In this document: positions 63,633-64,000 of the stretch, one piece after another
Layout of the letters: each line of letters opens with the position of its first letter
Position numbering within the stretch: the stretch's first letter is position 1
NCBI RefSeq assembly: GCF_008124785.1
Contig: NZ_VNHU01000005.1
Coordinates: forward strand, 186,001 to 250,000
From: Aquimarina intermedia
GTDB lineage: Bacteria; Bacteroidota; Bacteroidia; Flavobacteriales; Flavobacteriaceae
DNA length: 64,000 bases
Direction of reading: 5' to 3'
Notes under the pieces: model-generated
Told to the model about the DNA's origin: nothing
Database searches by the model: none
Seen by the model: only the letters and a program-made list of their open reading frames with translations
Program-made: the position numbers and the translations under genes

Positions 63633-64000
63633 TATATCAAATAACCAACTTAATAAAACGGTAACGTTAGAAGGGTATACCGCTTTCGCGAAAGCGTTCA
63701 AAACGGCGCACTTTAAACTTTTTAATCGCTTCCTTTTAGGTTTTGCGATCTTAGGAGTCATTATATTGTTTTTGCCATGGACTCAAAATGTAACCGGTAA
63801 TGGCTATGTGACTACCTTAACACCCGATCAACGTCCACAGACGATACAGTCCCCAATCCCCGGCCGCATAGAAGCATGGTATATCAAAGAAGGGGATTAT
63901 GTGAAGAAGGGAGATACAATTTTACATATTTCAGAAATTAAAAATGAGTACCAGGATCCTCGATTAGTGGAGCGTACCAATCAGCAAAAAGATGCCAAGA
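63625..64000 (+). CDS. HlyD-family membrane fusion protein, 5' part
   Basis: 125 complete codons are in the window; the gene continues past the edge. Short cytoplasmic end, a membrane helix (about 38-56, LLGFAILGVIILFLPW), then the biotinyl-lipoyl-like domain with QTIQSPIPGRIEAWYIKEGD and VKKGDTILHISE. It spans the periplasm between the ABC protein and an outer-membrane TolC-type channel, expected downstream. Residues 20-25 (AFAKAF) are encoded by a 16-bp palindrome. Confidence 0.88.
   Translation, partial: MLNISNNQLNKTVTLEGYTAFAKAFKTAHFKLFNRFLLGFAILGVIILFLPWTQNVTGNGYVTTLTPDQRPQTIQSPIPGRIEAWYIKEGDYVKKGDTILHISEIKNEYQDPRLVERTNQQKDAK
63681..63696. repeat. Palindrome CGCTTTCGCGAAAGCG
   Basis: A perfect 16-bp palindrome inside the HlyD-like gene, encoding AFAKA. 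I recall the core GCTTTCGCGAAAGC as overrepresented in several marine flavobacterial genomes; only one copy was noticed in this window. Confidence 0.5.

Noticed and set aside
1..64000. Mobile elements, prophage, toxin-antitoxin or CRISPR/defence systems
   Set aside because: No transposase, integrase, Cas, restriction or phage gene and no direct repeat array was found; gene content is mostly core.

Overview
The window looks like part of the chromosome of a marine-type member of the Flavobacteriaceae (Bacteroidota). The A+T-rich sequence, the frequent TAnnTTTG -7 boxes (often with a TTG about 18-19 bases upstream), the near absence of Shine-Dalgarno sequences, and family gene orders such as birA/rsfS-ftsH-LUD-cdsA-psd, ddl-PASTA-rluD and trpEGDCFBA all point that way. 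This rests on reading the sequence and on remembered family features; no database was searched. I see no insertion sequence, prophage, integrase or CRISPR array.

Layout. 1-5.0 kb: the 3' end of proS, two identical tRNA-Glu genes, rpsT, a glycosyltransferase, a coiled-coil protein of the zinc-ribbon family without cysteines, and a Nif3-like protein. 5.2-16.0 kb: lpxK, a TPR hybrid histidine kinase, gap, lipA, a small DNA-binding-like protein, an ECF sigma factor with a Cys-rich membrane microprotein, murB, an aminotransferase, an aspartyl protease with PDZ domain, and a DUF1573 protein. 16.1-28 kb: valS, then a membrane-biogenesis block (acyl-CoA-binding protein, psd, cdsA, LUD protein, ftsH, rsfS), then birA, an SRPBCC protein, pyrE, a NUDIX hydrolase and an M14 peptidase.

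28-33 kb: a SulP transporter, then the most unusual cassette: an Lgt-like membrane protein lacking two key Lgt residues, a cysteine-rich radical SAM enzyme resembling archaeal tetraether lipid synthase (Tes), and a two-helix membrane protein translationally coupled to it. A convergent methyltransferase follows. 33-37.6 kb: VOC protein, coaD, ddl, a PASTA protein, rluD, yaaA. 37.7-44.5 kb: a TRAP transporter with a TakP-like (2-oxo acid type) lipoprotein receptor, next to pyruvate carboxylase, suggesting uptake and anaplerotic use of pyruvate-like acids. 44.6-49.1 kb: two SGNH proteins and an MBOAT O-acyltransferase with overlapping reading frames, probably acylating an exported glycan. 49.2-50.4 kb: a uracil-DNA-glycosylase-fold protein, a 44-residue ribosomal protein THX gene and a Lys-rich 46-residue reading frame.

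50.5-57.4 kb: a complete trpEGDCFBA operon on the minus strand, preceded by an attenuator-type leader encoding MNLILTNTWWWSYQNEIS and a terminator hairpin. A structured repeat-like element sits between trpE and trpG. 57.4-58.5 kb: a MarR regulator with a YceI protein. 58.7-60.7 kb: four exported or cytoplasmic thiol/sulfur proteins (TlpA-like, redoxin, two rhodaneses). 60.8-64 kb: a TetR-controlled export operon whose ABC protein keeps Walker A but has a degenerate signature, Walker B and H-loop, followed by the 5' part of an HlyD-like adaptor cut by the window end.
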